Source of the DNA: Candidatus Kapaibacterium sp.
Lineage (GTDB): Bacteria; Bacteroidota; Ignavibacteria; Kapaibacteriales; HRBIN21
Direction: 5' to 3'
DNA: 11,759 nucleotides
NCBI GenBank assembly: GCA_025055465.1
Contig: JANWXA010000041.1
Coordinates: 1 to 11,759 of the forward strand
Part shown: positions 1-7,500 of the stretch, in pieces
Numbering within the stretch: position 1 is the stretch's first letter
Layout of the letters: each line of letters begins with the position of its first letter
Notes under the pieces: generated by a model
Database searches by the model: none
Told to the model about the DNA's origin: nothing
Seen by the model: only the letters and a program-made list of their open reading frames with translations
Program-made: the position numbers and the translations under genes

Positions 1-190
1 TCACTGCCTCTACTCGCTGTCCGGCAAACTCAACCACAATGGCTTCCGCCCCTTCCGGCAGTGCGGCAACCTGCAGTAAGAGCCCCTGCCGCTCCGCCCG
101 CCGTTTGATCCACTGTCCAAAGCGGGAACAAAAGCTGCAAGCCCCATCTATCCAGAGCGTTACACTTGCGCCATCTTCACAGCTCGCCAT
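1..190 (-). CDS. DCC-family (DUF393) thiol-disulfide oxidoreductase, N-terminal part, cut by window edge
   Basis: This partial gene is read from ATG at 190-188 for 63 codons to the left edge with no stop. The protein begins MASCEDGASVTLWIDGACSF, and residues 15-21 (DGACSFC) give the D-x-x-C-x-x-C signature that defines the DCC/DUF393 family. A basic amphipathic stretch follows (RFGQWIKRRAERQG), as in family members such as the YuxK type. The family is predicted to have a thioredoxin-like redox role from its CxxC pair; the substrate is unknown. The ATG lies inside the 3' end of the M20 gene (31-bp overlap, different frame), and I see no strong Shine-Dalgarno, so translation is probably coupled to the upstream gene. 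It would be the last visible gene of the minus-strand operon. An extra Cys at residue 4 is outside the motif. Family assignment rests on one short motif and its setting, because two thirds of a typical ~130-residue protein is missing. Confidence 0.7.
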   Translation of the reverse strand, partial: MASCEDGASVTLWIDGACSFCSRFGQWIKRRAERQGLLLQVAALPEGAEAIVVEFAGQRVEAV

Positions 191-1344
191 GCTGCCGCTG
201 CCATCAATGCCGCACCAATTGGCAAAGCTTCCTCGCTTGGCGCAAAGGACGGATGGTGTAATCCGGCCATTGCTTCGCGATCGGGCGGGCGAACCCCCAA
301 CAGCCAGAATGCCGAAGGGAACCGCTGGCTGTAGTAGGCAAAATCCTCCGCCCACATCATCGGTTGAAGTGGCAGTACATTTGCTTCCCCCAGCAGCGCG
401 GCTGCCACCTGTTCCACCAGGTCTGTCGCCTGTTTATCGTTGAGAAGCGGCGGATAGCCCGAGCGCACCTCCAGAGTGGCCTCAACCCCATGAACGGCCG
501 CAATGGCTAACGTCGACCGCCGTAAGGACTCCAGCGCCTGCTGACGCCATCCCAAATCAAAACAACGCAGCGTACCCTGAAGACGCACTTCCGAAGGGAT
601 AACGTTCGGTGCTGTCCCCCCGTGGATAGCCGTAACGGAGAGCACCGCCGGGGTCAGGGGTTCACGACGCCGGCTGATAAGCGTCTGAACATGTAGGATT
701 AGCTCAGCAGCAGCGACGATGGGATCACCCGTCCGATTGGGCTGTGCCGCATGTCCACCAGAAGCCTGTAAGGTCCAGTAAAGCTCATCGGTGGCGGCAA
801 AAACTGGCCCCGCTGTGATAGCAACCTGCCCTACAGGCAGTTCCGGGTATACGTGTTGTGCGAACATCATTATCGGAGCAGGTTCTTGAAGGGCTCCCTC
901 CGCCAGCAACAACGATGCCCCGCCCGGTAGCTGCTCCTCACCAGGCTGAAACACCACCAGAACAGTTCCTTCAAGTTCTGGCTCACACTCTTTGAGAAGA
1001 GCTGCCGCACCCAGCAGCATCGCTGCATGCATGTCATGCCCGCAGGCGTGCATGAAACCAGCATGTTGGGAGGCAAATGGCAGTCCTGTCCGCTCCTCTA
1101 CGGGGAGCGCATCAATGTCAGCCCGTAAAGCTACACAAGGCTCCCCATGCCCAATCCACCCAATAGTCCCCGTCTCCACTGCGGTGCGATACGGAACAGC
1201 AAGCGCCTGAAGGACCTGTCGAATGTACGCGGCCGTCTGTTGTTCGCGGAAGGAAGGCTCCGGATGTTGATGCAGCCAGCGGCGATGCCGCTGCAGCTCG
1301 GCAAACAGTTCCATCGCCCGCTCTCGGAAGCGTACCTCTACCAC
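160..1344 (-). CDS. M20-family metallo-amidohydrolase (N-acyl amino acid deacylase type)
   Basis: This encodes a 394-residue cytoplasmic zinc (or other divalent metal) hydrolase of peptidase family M20, subfamily D, the group of N-acyl-L-amino-acid amidohydrolases, hippurate hydrolases and N-acetyl-diaminopimelate deacetylases. Visible metal-site motifs are HACGHDMH at about residues 99-106, QPGEE at 133-137 and AQHV at 162-165, followed near the C-terminus by MWAEDFAYY and LHHPSF. The N-terminal HQHPEPSF matches the family's usual HxHPExxF opening. I chose GTG at 1344-1342: GGAGG sits 7 nt upstream, and the resulting N-terminus has family-typical length. An internal ATG at 1314 is possible but has a poorer upstream context. 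An in-frame ATG at 1446 would add 34 residues that are out-of-frame dapF sequence. The start overlaps the dapF stop by 7 bp, and its own 3' end overlaps the DCC gene. Linkage to dapF makes N-acetyl-DAP deacetylase a reasonable guess; the substrate cannot be read from sequence. Confidence 0.9.
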   Translation of the reverse strand: MVEVRFRERAMELFAELQRHRRWLHQHPEPSFREQQTAAYIRQVLQALAVPYRTAVETGTIGWIGHGEPCVALRADIDALPVEERTGLPFASQHAGFMHACGHDMHAAMLLGAAALLKECEPELEGTVLVVFQPGEEQLPGGASLLLAEGALQEPAPIMMFAQHVYPELPVGQVAITAGPVFAATDELYWTLQASGGHAAQPNRTGDPIVAAAELILHVQTLISRRREPLTPAVLSVTAIHGGTAPNVIPSEVRLQGTLRCFDLGWRQQALESLRRSTLAIAAVHGVEATLEVRSGYPPLLNDKQATDLVEQVAAALLGEANVLPLQPMMWAEDFAYYSQRFPSAFWLLGVRPPDREAMAGLHHPSFAPSEEALPIGAALMAAAAWRAVKMAQV

Positions 1345-2180
1345 TCGTCGTCCTCCAGAGAAACTTCCACCGTGTCTGTACCCAAGATTTCTGCACCGCC
1401 CTCCAAAAAGATCGCCCGGAGCTGGTCCGGTGGCTTCCCTTCCCACGCAACCGTGAGCGTACTCCGGCTCAACGGCACTATGGGAATCGGTGGCGACAGT
1501 CTATCGCGTATCCATGCGGTTAGGGCCACCGCTATCGCAGCAGTCCCGCATGCCTGCGTTTCCCGTTCCACCCCTCGTTCATACGTCCGTACCCACACCC
1601 GCCCGTCCTCTGCAACTGAGTAAACGCTTACGTTCACCCCCGCTGGGGCAAATTCCGGATGGTACCGAACTTGCTTACCTAACCGCTCCATCTCGACCTG
1701 GCCCAAGCTGCCGTGAAAGCCAAGAGCAGCCAGCTCCTGAATCGGTATGACCGCCTGCGGCGATCCAACATCGGCGAACCAAATGTAAAGCTGTCCCTCC
1801 GCCAGGGATAACGAGCGCTGCTGTGGAAACAGCCGAGGCGGATACAGCCGCAACCGAATTCCCTGCTCCGTCGGGACTGCCTCAATCTCCTGTCCAGCAA
1901 AAAGGAGGATCACCGGCTGCCGACGTTCTCCCATAACAACGGCAGCGGCACACCGTGCCCCATTGCCACAGAGCATTCCAGTAGAGCCGTCAGGATTGAA
2001 ATATTGTACCGGGACCTTCCCTTCACCCCCAGGCTTTCCCAGCAGAAGTAAGCCATCGGTCCACCGACACAATTGCGGCGCCAGTCGTCTCCATACGGAT
2101 AGAGGAAAGCGACGGCGTCCTTCCCGTACCAGGGTGAACGTATTCCCCGCCCCTGAGACATACACCACCGACAACTGCAT
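1338..2180 (-). CDS. dapF: Diaminopimelate epimerase homologue, atypical active site
   Basis: DapF interconverts LL- and meso-diaminopimelate in lysine and peptidoglycan synthesis, using two cysteines as acid/base pair. This 280-residue protein has normal length and both catalytic regions: FNPDGSTGMLCGNGARC with Cys71, and ERGVERETQACGTAA with Cys211. It also has the substrate-loop GVNV (181-184) and an N-terminal SGAGNTF corresponding to GxGNDF. Two canonical elements differ. The usual GxGxDG loop after the first helix is shortened to LCRWTDG (38-43), and the conserved N/S-P-H motif reads GSPQAV (139-144), with Gln in place of His. The ATG follows the upstream phosphatase stop by 3 nt (TGA GAA ATG), with no strong ribosome site, so coupling is likely. 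The gene ends inside the M20 start. Family membership is secure; whether it is a normal DAP epimerase or a relative with another substrate is open. Confidence 0.9.
   Translation of the reverse strand: MQLSVVYVSGAGNTFTLVREGRRRFPLSVWRRLAPQLCRWTDGLLLLGKPGGEGKVPVQYFNPDGSTGMLCGNGARCAAAVVMGERRQPVILLFAGQEIEAVPTEQGIRLRLYPPRLFPQQRSLSLAEGQLYIWFADVGSPQAVIPIQELAALGFHGSLGQVEMERLGKQVRYHPEFAPAGVNVSVYSVAEDGRVWVRTYERGVERETQACGTAAIAVALTAWIRDRLSPPIPIVPLSRSTLTVAWEGKPPDQLRAIFLEGGAEILGTDTVEVSLEDDEW
1350..1359 (-). promoter_or_regulatory. Shine-Dalgarno deciding the M20 GTG start
   Basis: On the minus strand the last codons of dapF contain CTGGAGGACGACGAGTGGTAG. GGAGG lies 7 nt before the GTG whose first bases overlap the dapF stop codon. 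This is the best start signal in the left operon, and it supports GTG at 1344 over the downstream ATG at 1314. Confidence 0.6.
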
Positions 2181-2183
2181 TTC

Positions 2184-2987
2184 TCAATGCTGCAGCACAA
2201 TCAACATCTGCTCGTGAATCCAACCATTGCTGGCAACAATGGACGAACGTGCTTCCAAACGATAAGTGGAGCCGTCATAGTGGGACACTTGCCCACCCGC
2301 TTCCTGGACCAACAGTACTCCAGCCGCAACGTCCCATGGATTGAGTGTAACCTCCCAAAATCCGTCAAAGCGCCCTGCTGCGACGTACGCCAAGTCCAGC
2401 GCCGCTGAGCCCAGCCGACGAATCGGTAACCCGAGGCGAAGGAACCGAAGGAAGTGCTCCATACAGTTGCCCGGATTATCAGCAACGTTATACGGGAAAC
2501 CGGTCACCAGAATGGCGTCTTCCAGGCGTGCCGTCCGCGAGACACAGATCCGCTCCCCGTTGAGCCAGGCTCCCCTACCCCTGGCTGCAGTAAACAATTC
2601 ACCCACGAGGGGTTGATAGATGACCCCGCAAAGGATGTCCCCATCTGACAGCGCTGCGATGCTGACGCAGAAGATCGGGATACCATGAGCAAAATTGACC
2701 GTCCCATCCAATGGGTCCACCAGCCAACACAATTGCTGCCCTACAGTGCCTGAGCGACCACTTTCCTCAGCCCAGAATTCAGATTCCGGAAAGCGTTGTC
2801 TAAGACGTTCCACAATGAGCTTTTCGGCTCGCCGGTCATAGTCGGTCACGAGATTGTGACGCCCTTCTTTTCGCTCCACCACGAGAGCAGAGCCAAAGCC
2901 TGTACGCAGTAACGCCCCAGCCTCTACTGCGGCTTCAACCGCGGCAGCGAGGAGTTCGTTCAGGTGTGTGTCTACAGGTGCACCCAT
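2184..2987 (-). CDS. Inositol-monophosphatase family phosphatase (SuhB-like)
   Basis: This is a Mg2+-dependent, Li+-sensitive-type phosphomonoesterase of the IMPase superfamily, 267 residues from the chosen start. Signatures are EESG at 74-77 (metal-binding Glu), motif A WLVDPLDGTVNFAHG at 88-102 (metal ligands D91, D94) and motif B WDVAAG at 218-223 followed by QEAGG. The spacing matches bacterial SuhB/myo-inositol-1-phosphatase proteins; possible substrates include myo-inositol-1-phosphate, other sugar phosphates, or histidinol phosphate, and sequence alone does not decide. I chose ATG at 2987-2985: it leaves a family-like 7-residue lead before the first helix and overlaps the MFS gene by only 16 bp. 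An in-frame ATG at 3014 (276 residues, 43-bp overlap) is possible, and neither has a strong ribosome site. The gene is followed 3 nt later by dapF. Confidence 0.92.
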   Translation of the reverse strand: MGAPVDTHLNELLAAAVEAAVEAGALLRTGFGSALVVERKEGRHNLVTDYDRRAEKLIVERLRQRFPESEFWAEESGRSGTVGQQLCWLVDPLDGTVNFAHGIPIFCVSIAALSDGDILCGVIYQPLVGELFTAARGRGAWLNGERICVSRTARLEDAILVTGFPYNVADNPGNCMEHFLRFLRLGLPIRRLGSAALDLAYVAAGRFDGFWEVTLNPWDVAAGVLLVQEAGGQVSHYDGSTYRLEARSSIVASNGWIHEQMLIVLQH

Positions 2988-4138
2988 CGAAACCAGCTTC
3001 TTCGCGCTTTCCATCCAACTACACCCAGCAGAACAATTCCCCCTACACCGGCTGCTACAATACCCGGTGCCACCGTGCCAGAGAGCAGGCCGGCAACAAT
3101 GGGACCAGCGATAATCCCTGCAGAATAAAATACATACAACAGACCAAAGGCAGAACCCCGTAGCGATGCCGGTGCATGGTCAAACGTCAGCACGTGTACT
3201 GCCGGAAAAACCAACCCAAACCCAATCCCATAAATGCCCATTGCCACCATCAATAGCCAGAGGGAATGGAGCTCCCAGAGTACCATTAGACAGACTGCGA
3301 TGAGGCCTAACCCCACCAGTGCTCGCTCTAACGCTCTTCCCCAACGGAGTAGAGCCATGACTGGGACCGCCACCAACGCCATCCAGCCCAGTAATTGACC
3401 CGCTACCGCCGTGGTATAGCCTCGTTCAACTACCAATAGGGGAAAACCGTACGCCAAGGCCCCCATGCAGAAGGTAAAGCTTGCCGTCAGCGCATACACT
3501 GCCACCAGGGTTGGTGTCCGCAGCACCGTCAATAGTTGCATTGGCCGTCGGCCTAATCTCTGAGTCAATGTCTCTGGGATATATCGCCAGACCAGGAGGG
3601 CCATTACGGCCATCAGTATAGCAATGCTGGCAAAGAGAGCAGGGGCACCGAACCATCGAGCTACCATCCCGCCAATCGGCGGAGCAACAACAGCCGCCAA
3701 CCCAACGAGTGCTCCAATCTTTCCCATCGCCTTAGCTCTCTGGAAGCCTGCTCGTTCCCCCACAAGCGCAAATAGAGACGGCAAGAAAAACGCCCCTGTT
3801 GCCCCATGGAATACCCGTAGCACGCCCAGCCACATCACCGACGGAGCCAGCCCGTAAAAGCCCAGCGCCAACGCTGCTCCAAACAGGCTTAGCACGACCG
3901 AAGGCTTCCGCCCAAAGACATCGGCAACATACCCGCCGGCCGTCTGCATCAGAAGCCCGACCAGGGAGTAAGTGCTCATAACCAGCCCAATCTGCCATGC
4001 CTCAGCCCCTAAACTCTTGATATAAACTGGCAACACTGGCAGCAGGGCAAACGTGTCGAAAAAACTTACAAACACCGTGGCAGCAAGCACCCATTGCTCA
4101 GCCGCTCGCCGCCCGCTCTCATCCTGCCCCAGACGCAT
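2972..4138 (-). CDS. Major facilitator superfamily transporter
   Basis: This is a predicted 388-residue inner-membrane transporter with about 12 hydrophobic segments. The loop between helices 2 and 3 carries the MFS motif A, GYVADVFGRKPS, near residues 69-80. The N-terminal FVSFFDTFALLPVLPVYIKS and the later PPIGGMVARWFG resemble drug-efflux-type (DHA1-like) MFS proteins; the transported compound is not predictable. ATG at 4138 was chosen. The open frame continues to 4291, but that extension is translated tRNA-Leu and terminator sequence. AAGGGAAG sits just upstream of the ATG, a close but usable purine-rich site. This is the first gene of the five-gene minus-strand operon and lies about 27 nt beyond the T-tract of the tRNA terminator, so there is little room for a separate promoter. 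Its 3' end overlaps the phosphatase gene. Confidence 0.88.
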   Translation of the reverse strand: MRLGQDESGRRAAEQWVLAATVFVSFFDTFALLPVLPVYIKSLGAEAWQIGLVMSTYSLVGLLMQTAGGYVADVFGRKPSVVLSLFGAALALGFYGLAPSVMWLGVLRVFHGATGAFFLPSLFALVGERAGFQRAKAMGKIGALVGLAAVVAPPIGGMVARWFGAPALFASIAILMAVMALLVWRYIPETLTQRLGRRPMQLLTVLRTPTLVAVYALTASFTFCMGALAYGFPLLVVERGYTTAVAGQLLGWMALVAVPVMALLRWGRALERALVGLGLIAVCLMVLWELHSLWLLMVAMGIYGIGFGLVFPAVHVLTFDHAPASLRGSAFGLLYVFYSAGIIAGPIVAGLLSGTVAPGIVAAGVGGIVLLGVVGWKARRSWFRWVHL

Positions 4139-4164
4139 CTTCCCTTGCAGCTTCCCTACCCTGC

Positions 4165-4201
4165 TGAAAAAAATACAAAGAAAGCGACCACTCAGGGTCG
4201 C
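4165..4201 (-). terminator. Intrinsic terminator after the tRNA pair
   Basis: On the minus strand a perfect 6-bp GC-rich stem, GCGACC / GGTCGC (4201-4196 with 4189-4184) with loop CTGAGT, is followed by a T-rich tail (TTTCTTTGTATTTTTTT, 4183-4167). It lies 10 bp after the tRNA-Leu 3' end and 27 bp before the MFS start codon. It therefore ends the tRNA transcript, or lets part of it read into the operon. Confidence 0.8.
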
Positions 4202-4210
4202 CCCACACCG

Positions 4211-4297
4211 TGCAGGAGGTGGGAGTCGAACCCACACGGGGTTTTCAGCCCCACCGGATTTTGAGTCCGGCGCGTCTGCCTGTTCCGCCACTCCTGC
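4211..4297 (-). tRNA. tRNA-Leu (anticodon CAA)
   Basis: This folds as an 87-nt class II tRNA. The acceptor stem GCAGGAG pairs with CTCCTGC, with discriminator A at 4211. The anticodon arm is CCGGA-CTCAAAA-TCCGG, giving anticodon CAA (reads UUG). A long variable arm (GGGG..CCCC) is typical of tRNA-Leu, and the T arm is GTGGG-TTCGACT-CCCAC. No CCA is encoded; the next bases are CGG. It starts one base after tRNA-Val and is followed 10 bp later by an intrinsic terminator. Confidence 0.97.
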
Positions 4298-4298
4298 G

Positions 4299-4373
4299 TG
4301 GGCAGAGGGAGAGTCGAACTCCCGACCTCTTGCTTGTAAGGCAAGCGCTCTGGACCACCTGAGCTATCTGCCC
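4299..4373 (-). tRNA. tRNA-Val (anticodon UAC)
   Basis: A 75-nt cloverleaf. The acceptor stem GGGCAGA pairs with TCTGCCC, with discriminator A at 4299. The D arm contains TAGCTCAGGTGG, the anticodon arm is CTTGC-CTTACAA-GCAAG (anticodon UAC, reads GUA and other GUN codons), and the T arm is GGGAG-TTCGACT-CTCCC. CCA is not encoded. It is transcribed first, with tRNA-Leu one base downstream, so both are almost certainly cut from a single precursor. Confidence 0.97.
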
Positions 4374-4504
4374 GCTGCCGCGAATTTACGAGCTCCGTGT
4401 GGGAAAACTACACCAAAACCACCCTGCTACAACAGGACACTGCCACAATGGATACGGGCAATTCGTCCACATCCTACGGTAGAAAAACGCCGATGAGGTG
4501 GACC
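4374..4504. promoter_or_regulatory. Divergent intergenic region between tRNA-Val and icmF
   Basis: This 131-bp gap must contain the leftward tRNA promoter and a rightward icmF promoter. On the minus strand TAAATT (4388-4383) about 10 bp before the tRNA-Val start is a plausible -10-like box, but I find no convincing -35 partner. No clear promoter is visible for icmF and no cobalamin-riboswitch-like structure could be recognised. The open frame of icmF extends back to 4397, but that part has no conserved sequence. Confidence 0.35.
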
Positions 4505-7500
4505 ATGGCGGAGCGTACGCCCCCATATCGTCCACAGTATCGCATCCGGATTGTAACTGCAGCATCGCTCTTCGACGGGCACGATGCCGCTATCAACATC
4601 ATGCGCCGCATCATGCAGGCAACCGGAGCAGAGGTCATTCACTTAGGGCACAACCGCTCAGCACGTGAGATTGTGGAAGCAGCCATCCAAGAGTATAGCC
4701 AAGGTGTTGCCGTGACGAGCTACCAGGGCGGTCACATGGAGTTTTTCACCTATATGTACGACCTTCTACGCGAGCGCGGAGCTGGACACATCAAGGTTTT
4801 CGGCGGCGGTGGCGGCACGATTCTGCCGTCGGAAATTCAAGAGCTTCATCGGTATGGCATTGCCCGCATTTATCACCCCGACGACGGGCGGATTATGGGG
4901 CTCCAGGGCATGATCAACGACGTGCTTCAGAAGTGTGATTTTCTGCCACCGTTGACCTATAACGGTGACCTCCTGAGTTTCGTACTCCAGGGTGATCCGC
5001 TTGCCGTGGCACAGGCCATTACGCTGGTAGAAGAATACCCTGAGCAGGCTCCAGATTTCTTACAAGAGCTGCGCCGTCATTTGCCGCCACGTTGTATCCC
5101 AGTCCTGGGAATTACCGGCACCGGTGGTTCCGGGAAATCTTCCCTAACCGACGAGCTGGTACGCCGCTTCCTTCTGGACTACCCTAACAAGCGGGTTGCA
5201 ATTTTGTCCGTGGACCCCTCAAAGCGCAGAAGCGGTGGGGCGTTGCTGGGAGATCGAATCCGCATCAACATGGCAACCCATCCACGCATATACATGCGCT
5301 CCTTCGCAACGCGGGAGGCGAACGTCGCACTTAACCGTAACGTGCGGGCCGCCATTGACATCGTCAAGGCAGCAGGGGTTGATCTGGTCATCGTGGAAAC
5401 CGCTGGTATCGGACAAAGCGACACCAGCGTGGTAGACATTGCAGACGTAACGCTCTATGTCATGACGCCCGACTATGGCGCCCCGAGCCAGTTGGAGAAA
5501 ATTGACATGATTGATTACGCCGACTTGATCGCCATCAACAAGTTTGACCGCTTCGGAGCTCAAGATGCTCTCCGCGATGTCCGCAAGCAGTACCAGCGGA
5601 GTCATGGACTTTGGGGACAGCCATTAGAGAACATGCCCGTAGTAGGCACCATTGCCTCACAGTTCAACGACCCCGGTGTCAATGCCCTCTATGCACTGCT
5701 TATCCGCACGATTGCTGAGAAAGTAAAGCTTGATTGGAGGCCACATCTGGACTTACGCTACGAACTAACGCGCAAGATTGAGATTATCCCCCCAAATCGC
5801 CGGGGATACTTAGGCGAGATTGCAGAAACGGTGGAGCAGTACAACCGCTTTGTGGAGGAACAAGCTACTCTGGCCTCACGCCTGTACCAGCTCCACGGTG
5901 CCCTTGAACACGCACGGCAGAAGGGCCATGAAACGGGCGAATTGGAGCGCGAATTTGCCGAGCTCTGGGAACAATTAGATCCCCAATGCCGTCACATCTT
6001 GCAGACGTGGGAGGAAAAGTTGCAACGGTATCGCCAGCCAGAGTTTTCCTATATGGTGCGTGGAAGCGAAATCCGCGTGCCGAACTTCACGGAGAGCCTT
6101 AGCCACCTGAAAATTCCCAAGATTGCCTCACCACGGTACCGTGACTGGGGGGACATCCTCCGCTGGGCGCTGCAGGAGAATTTCCCCGGTGAATTTCCCT
6201 ATACAGCGGGGGTCTATCCCTTCAAGCGGCAATCCGAGGACCCTACCCGAATGTTCGCCGGTGAAGGAACTCCAGAGCGGACAAATAGGCGCTTCCACTA
6301 CCTGAGTCACGGTATGCCAGCAGCGCGACTGAGCACGGCCTTTGACTCCGTTACGCTCTACGGTGAGGACCCCGACCACCGTCCTGACATCTACGGCAAG
6401 GTAGGCAACTCAGGGGTCAGCATCGCTACCGTAGACGATGCAAAGAAACTGTACTCCGGCTTCGACCTCTGTGCGCCCAACACCTCTGTTTCCATGACCA
6501 TCAACGGCCCGGCGCCGATGATTCTGGCGATGTTCTTCAACGCTGCTATTGACCAGCAATGCGAGAAGCACATCCTACAGGAAGGCCTGCGGGAAGAGGT
6601 GGAGCGCCGGATTGAAGAGATGTACGCTACCAAGGGGCTCCCTCGCCCGGTCTACCAAGGCGAGCTACCTGAAGGGCACAATGGGTTGGGGCTCTTACTG
6701 CTGGGTGTCAGCGGCGATGAGGTCCTGCCGCGAGAGGTCTACGAGAACATCAAGGCAGAGACCTTGCGCGTCGTCCGCGGCACTGTGCAGGCAGACATCC
6801 TCAAGGAAGACCAAGCGCAGAACACCTGCATTTTCTCCACCGAGTTCGCCCTCCGACTCATGGGCGATGTGCAGGAATACTTTGTGCGCAAACGGATCCG
6901 CAACTTCTACTCGGTCTCCATCTCCGGTTACCACATTGCCGAGGCAGGAGCAAATCCGATCACGCAATTGGCTCTCACGTTGGCAAATGCCTTTACCTAC
7001 GCGGAGTACTTCCTCAGCCGAGGAATGCACATTGATGAGTTCGCCCCGAATCTGTCGTTCTTCTTCAGCAACGGGATGGATCCTGAGTATACTGTTATTG
7101 GACGGGTTGCCCGACGGATCTGGGCAAAGGTCATTCGCTATAAGTATGGGGGCAACGAGCGTTCACAGATGCTCAAGTACCACATCCAAACCTCCGGTCG
7201 CTCGCTCCATGCTCAGGAGATTGCCTTCAACGATATCCGTACAACATTGCAAGCACTCTACGCAATTGCGGACAACTGCAACTCCCTCCATACGAACGCT
7301 TACGATGAAGCCATCACAACGCCGACGGAGGAATCGGTACGCCGAGCAGTTGCCATCCAGCTCATTATCAACAAGGAGCTGGGACTGACCAAGAATGAGA
7401 ACCCATGGCAAGGCTCTTTCTTCATAGAGCAGCTTACAGACGCGGTCGAGCAGGCCGTACTGGAGGAATTCCGCCGCCTCAATGAACGGGGAGGCGTCCT

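Noticed and set aside
1345..1446. 34-residue extension of the M20 protein from ATG 1446
   Set aside because: It lies wholly inside dapF in another frame; GTG 1344 with GGAGG gives a family-like N-terminus.
4139..4291. N-terminal extension of the MFS gene beginning MAEQADAPDSKSG
   Set aside because: It is the translation of tRNA-Leu and the terminator, a familiar artefact; the real start is ATG 4138.
4053..4496. Plus-strand 147-codon frame across the tRNA pair
   Set aside because: It is antisense to the two tRNAs and the MFS 5' end, and its sequence (GGGSRTHTG..., GESNSRPLACK...) is the typical product of translating tRNA antisense.
4397..4504. 36-residue N-terminal extension of icmF
   Set aside because: It shows no conserved sequence, its in-frame ATGs have weak ribosome sites, and it reaches into the divergent promoter region; ATG 4505 has GAGGTGG upstream.
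4374..4504. Cobalamin riboswitch upstream of icmF
   Set aside because: The gap is short and I could not see a B12-box-like core or a convincing fold; it would need a covariance-model search.
6549..7388. 279-codon plus-strand frame inside icmF
   Set aside because: It is a shadow frame, Ser/Thr/Arg-rich and low in complexity; the icmF frame here is strongly conserved.
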